Positions 62,658 to 64,000 of a stretch of 64,000 nt of DNA are shown here, in pieces. The notes under the pieces were generated by a model. It saw nothing but the letters and a program-made list of their open reading frames with translations, was not told where the DNA came from and ran no database searches. The translations under genes and the position numbers were made by a program. The DNA is taken from positions 1 to 64,000 of the forward strand of contig JAGCWD010000123.1 in the NCBI GenBank assembly GCA_017962025.1, written 5' to 3'. Source of the DNA: Bacteroidales bacterium (GTDB lineage: Bacteria > Bacteroidota > Bacteroidia > Bacteroidales > UBA932). Positions within the stretch are counted from its first letter, which is position 1; each line of letters opens with the position of its first letter.

Positions 62658-62711
62658 ATGAGAACTACGAACAATAATTTCTGGTGGCGCACTTGCAGTC
62701 AAAAGCTGTAA
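62658..62711 (+). CDS. trpL: trp leader peptide (17 aa, tandem Trp codons)
   Basis: An ATG opens a 17-codon frame, MRTTNNNFWWRTCSQKL, closed by TAA at 62709-62711. Codons 9 and 10 are TGG TGG at 62682-62687. It is followed by an attenuator-type hairpin set and then the TrpB2 gene. Two adjacent Trp codons in 17 are the mark of a tryptophan leader peptide. The stop codon lies inside the antiterminator arm, as expected for ribosome-mediated attenuation. It is too short for ordinary gene finding. Confidence 0.85.
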   Translation: MRTTNNNFWWRTCSQKL

Positions 62712-62781
62712 GTCGTTCGTCGTAGTTACCATTAAGGCAAGATACAGGTGGCACGCTGACTTACAGCGTGCCACCTTTTTT
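62705..62781 (+). promoter_or_regulatory. Transcription attenuator of the trp gene(s)
   Basis: Mutually exclusive structures are visible. Antiterminator: GCTGTAAGTC (62705-62714) pairs perfectly with GACTTACAGC (62758-62767). The latter covers the terminator loop and the start of its 3' arm, so both structures cannot form. Upstream, AACTACGA (62663-62670) can pair with TCGTAGTT (62720-62727), a possible region 1-2 hairpin. A ribosome stalled at the Trp codons (62682-62687) leaves the antiterminator arm free; one at the stop codon covers it. Confidence 0.8.
62746..62781 (+). terminator. Attenuator terminator hairpin
   Basis: AGGTGGCACGCTG (62746-62758) and CAGCGTGCCACCT (62764-62776) form a perfect 13-bp stem around a 5-base loop, followed by a T-run to 62781. 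It lies 49 bases before the TrpB2 ATG, so it can stop transcription in the leader. Confidence 0.93.
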
Positions 62782-62830
62782 ATTGGCAATTATTCAATCA
62801 TTAATAAACTCAATTTAAAAACGAACAGCA

Positions 62831-64000
62831 ATGAGACAGAAAAAATTCTTGCTCCCGGAATCAGAGATTCCTACGCACTATTTCAACATTCAGGCTATCA
62901 TGCCCAACAAGCCTCTGCCTTTCCTCCATCCAGCGACAAAGCAGCCGCTTAAGCCTGAGGACTTTTACCCTATCTTCTGTGAGGAGTGTGCCAATCAGGA
63001 ATTCAACCAGACCGATGAATGGATCCCTATTCCGGAACCGGTTCGCGAGCAATACGCAGCTTACAGGTGTACTCCGCTTGTCCGTGCGTATGAGTTGGAA
63101 GAGGCCCTCGGCACCCCTGCCCATATCTATTTCAAGAATGAAAGTGTTTCTCCTGCCGGAAGCCATAAGCTGAACTCCGCCCTTGCCCAGGCCTATTATG
63201 CAAAAGAGCAGGGGCTTACCAACATCACTACTGAAACCGGAGCCGGCCAGTGGGGTGGTGCACTTTCCTATGCTGCGAAAAAGTTCGGAATAGACTGTGC
63301 CGTGTACATGGTGAAGGTAAGTTACAACCAGAAACCTTACCGCCGTTCTATCATGCAGACATTCGGAGCGGCAATCACTCCTTCTCCGTCTATGTCAACC
63401 CGCGCAGGAAAGGACATCCTGACCGTAAACCCCAACGACCAGGGTTCCCTTGGTTGTGCTATCTCCGAGGCCATCGAACTTGCCGTTACGACTCCGAATT
63501 GTAAATACACCCTTGGATCCGTACTTAACCACGTATGCCTGCATCAGTCCATCATAGGACTTGAGGCAGAAAAGCAGATGGCGCTTGCCGGTGAATATCC
63601 CGACATCGTAATTGCTTGCTTCGGTGGTGGATCCAATTTCAGCGGAATTGCTTATCCGTTCATGCGTCATAACATCCAGGACGGCAAGAAGACCCGCTTT
63701 ATCGCTGCCGAGCCTTATTCATGCCCGAAACTGACAAGGGGCAAGTTTGAGTACGATTTCGGTGATGAGGCAGGAATGACTCCTCTGCTTCCTATGTACA
63801 CCCTCGGACACTCCTTCAAGCCCGCAACGATCCATGCCGGTGGTCTTCGCTATCATGGAGCCGGTGTCATCTTGAGTCAGCTGATGAAGGATGGTTTCAT
63901 GGAGGCAGTTGACATCGAGCAACTTGATTCATTTAAGGCAGGAGTCCTCTTTGCCCAGACCGAAGGCATTATTCCCGCACCGGAATCCTGCCATGCAATT
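62831..64000 (+). CDS. trpB: TrpB2-type tryptophan synthase beta chain (partial, 3' end beyond window)
   Basis: PLP enzyme joining indole and serine to tryptophan. The reading frame runs open from ATG at 62831 to the right edge: 390 codons of a protein usually about 430-455 long. It starts MRQKKFLLPESEIPTHYFN, the N-terminal extension typical of TrpB2 rather than TrpB1. PLP motif SPAGSHKLNSALAQ has the Schiff-base Lys near 113; TTETGAGQWGGAL is the serine/indole loop; IACFGGGSNFSG is the phosphate-binding loop. It is the first gene after the attenuator; the rest of the trp operon could follow beyond the edge. Confidence 0.93.
   Translation, partial: MRQKKFLLPESEIPTHYFNIQAIMPNKPLPFLHPATKQPLKPEDFYPIFCEECANQEFNQTDEWIPIPEPVREQYAAYRCTPLVRAYELEEALGTPAHIYFKNESVSPAGSHKLNSALAQAYYAKEQGLTNITTETGAGQWGGALSYAAKKFGIDCAVYMVKVSYNQKPYRRSIMQTFGAAITPSPSMSTRAGKDILTVNPNDQGSLGCAISEAIELAVTTPNCKYTLGSVLNHVCLHQSIIGLEAEKQMALAGEYPDIVIACFGGGSNFSGIAYPFMRHNIQDGKKTRFIAAEPYSCPKLTRGKFEYDFGDEAGMTPLLPMYTLGHSFKPATIHAGGLRYHGAGVILSQLMKDGFMEAVDIEQLDSFKAGVLFAQTEGIIPAPESCHAI

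Noticed and set aside
1..64000. CRISPR array, insertion sequence or prophage
   Set aside because: No short direct-repeat array, transposase or phage structural gene was seen anywhere; all long reading frames are explained by chromosomal genes.

Overview
The window looks like a chromosomal segment of a member of the Bacteroidales (phylum Bacteroidota). Several lines support this. Many genes are preceded by the phylum's -7 promoter element TAnnTTTG, sometimes with a TTTG -33 box about 19 bp upstream, and there are no clear Shine-Dalgarno sites. There is a giant hybrid two-component sensor/AraC regulator, a TonB energy transducer, secreted SusA-like amylase and beta-barrel proteins, FrdA/FrdB with a cytochrome b subunit, a TrpB2-type tryptophan synthase beta chain, and typical gene orders such as coaX-porin-TPR-lptC-PPIase. 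The finer lineage cannot be fixed from sequence alone; an uncultured gut or rumen Bacteroidales is plausible. No prophage, insertion sequence or CRISPR array was seen.

Layout. 1-6.4 kb: sufS (cut by the left edge) diverges from ruvA; mnmG-ybeY; a TonB gene; hflX. 6.4-10.3 kb: one very large hybrid two-component regulator with no polysaccharide-utilization genes beside it. 10.4-15.3 kb (minus): frdA-frdB without the cytochrome subunit, then ruvB with an overlapping secreted Ntn-hydrolase. 15.5-25 kb (plus): mfd, then an envelope-biogenesis run of coaX, a beta-barrel protein, a TPR protein, lptC and a periplasmic PPIase. 25-34.5 kb: a repeat lipoprotein, ychF, a secreted EEP phosphodiesterase, galK, a YeiH-type transporter operon and a very large metallopeptidase/propeller/beta-barrel protein. 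34.5-40.5 kb (plus): one tightly packed run of a thioredoxin-like lipoprotein, galM, thyA, folA and two tandem SNF-family transporters. 40.5-46.1 kb: a lipoprotein fusing two phosphatase domains, a small membrane protein, a secreted six-hairpin protein and queH. 46.3-52 kb: a complete MacB-like ABC/HlyD/TolC efflux operon. 52-59.6 kb: secreted S41 peptidase, GH13 amylase and C69 dipeptidase, then metX with a DAACS symporter. 59.6-64 kb: ispF with an SSS symporter, two tRNAs followed by the missing fumarate reductase cytochrome b gene, and a TrpB2 gene cut by the right edge.

Two non-coding systems stand out. First, a structured palindromic element occurs twice (about 1856-1997 and 45517-45660). 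One copy fills the gap between the stop codons of ruvA and mnmG. The other sits in frame inside queH and adds about 45-50 residues, like the coding palindromic elements known from Rickettsia. Second, the TrpB2 gene is preceded by what reads as a complete ribosome-mediated attenuator: a 17-codon leader with tandem Trp codons, a 10-bp antiterminator arm overlapping the leader stop codon, and a perfect 13-bp terminator hairpin with a U-run.

The genome is compact. Many neighbours overlap by ATGA, TGATG or TAGTG, and three convergent pairs share CTAA/CTAG stop codons, which leaves no room for separate terminators.
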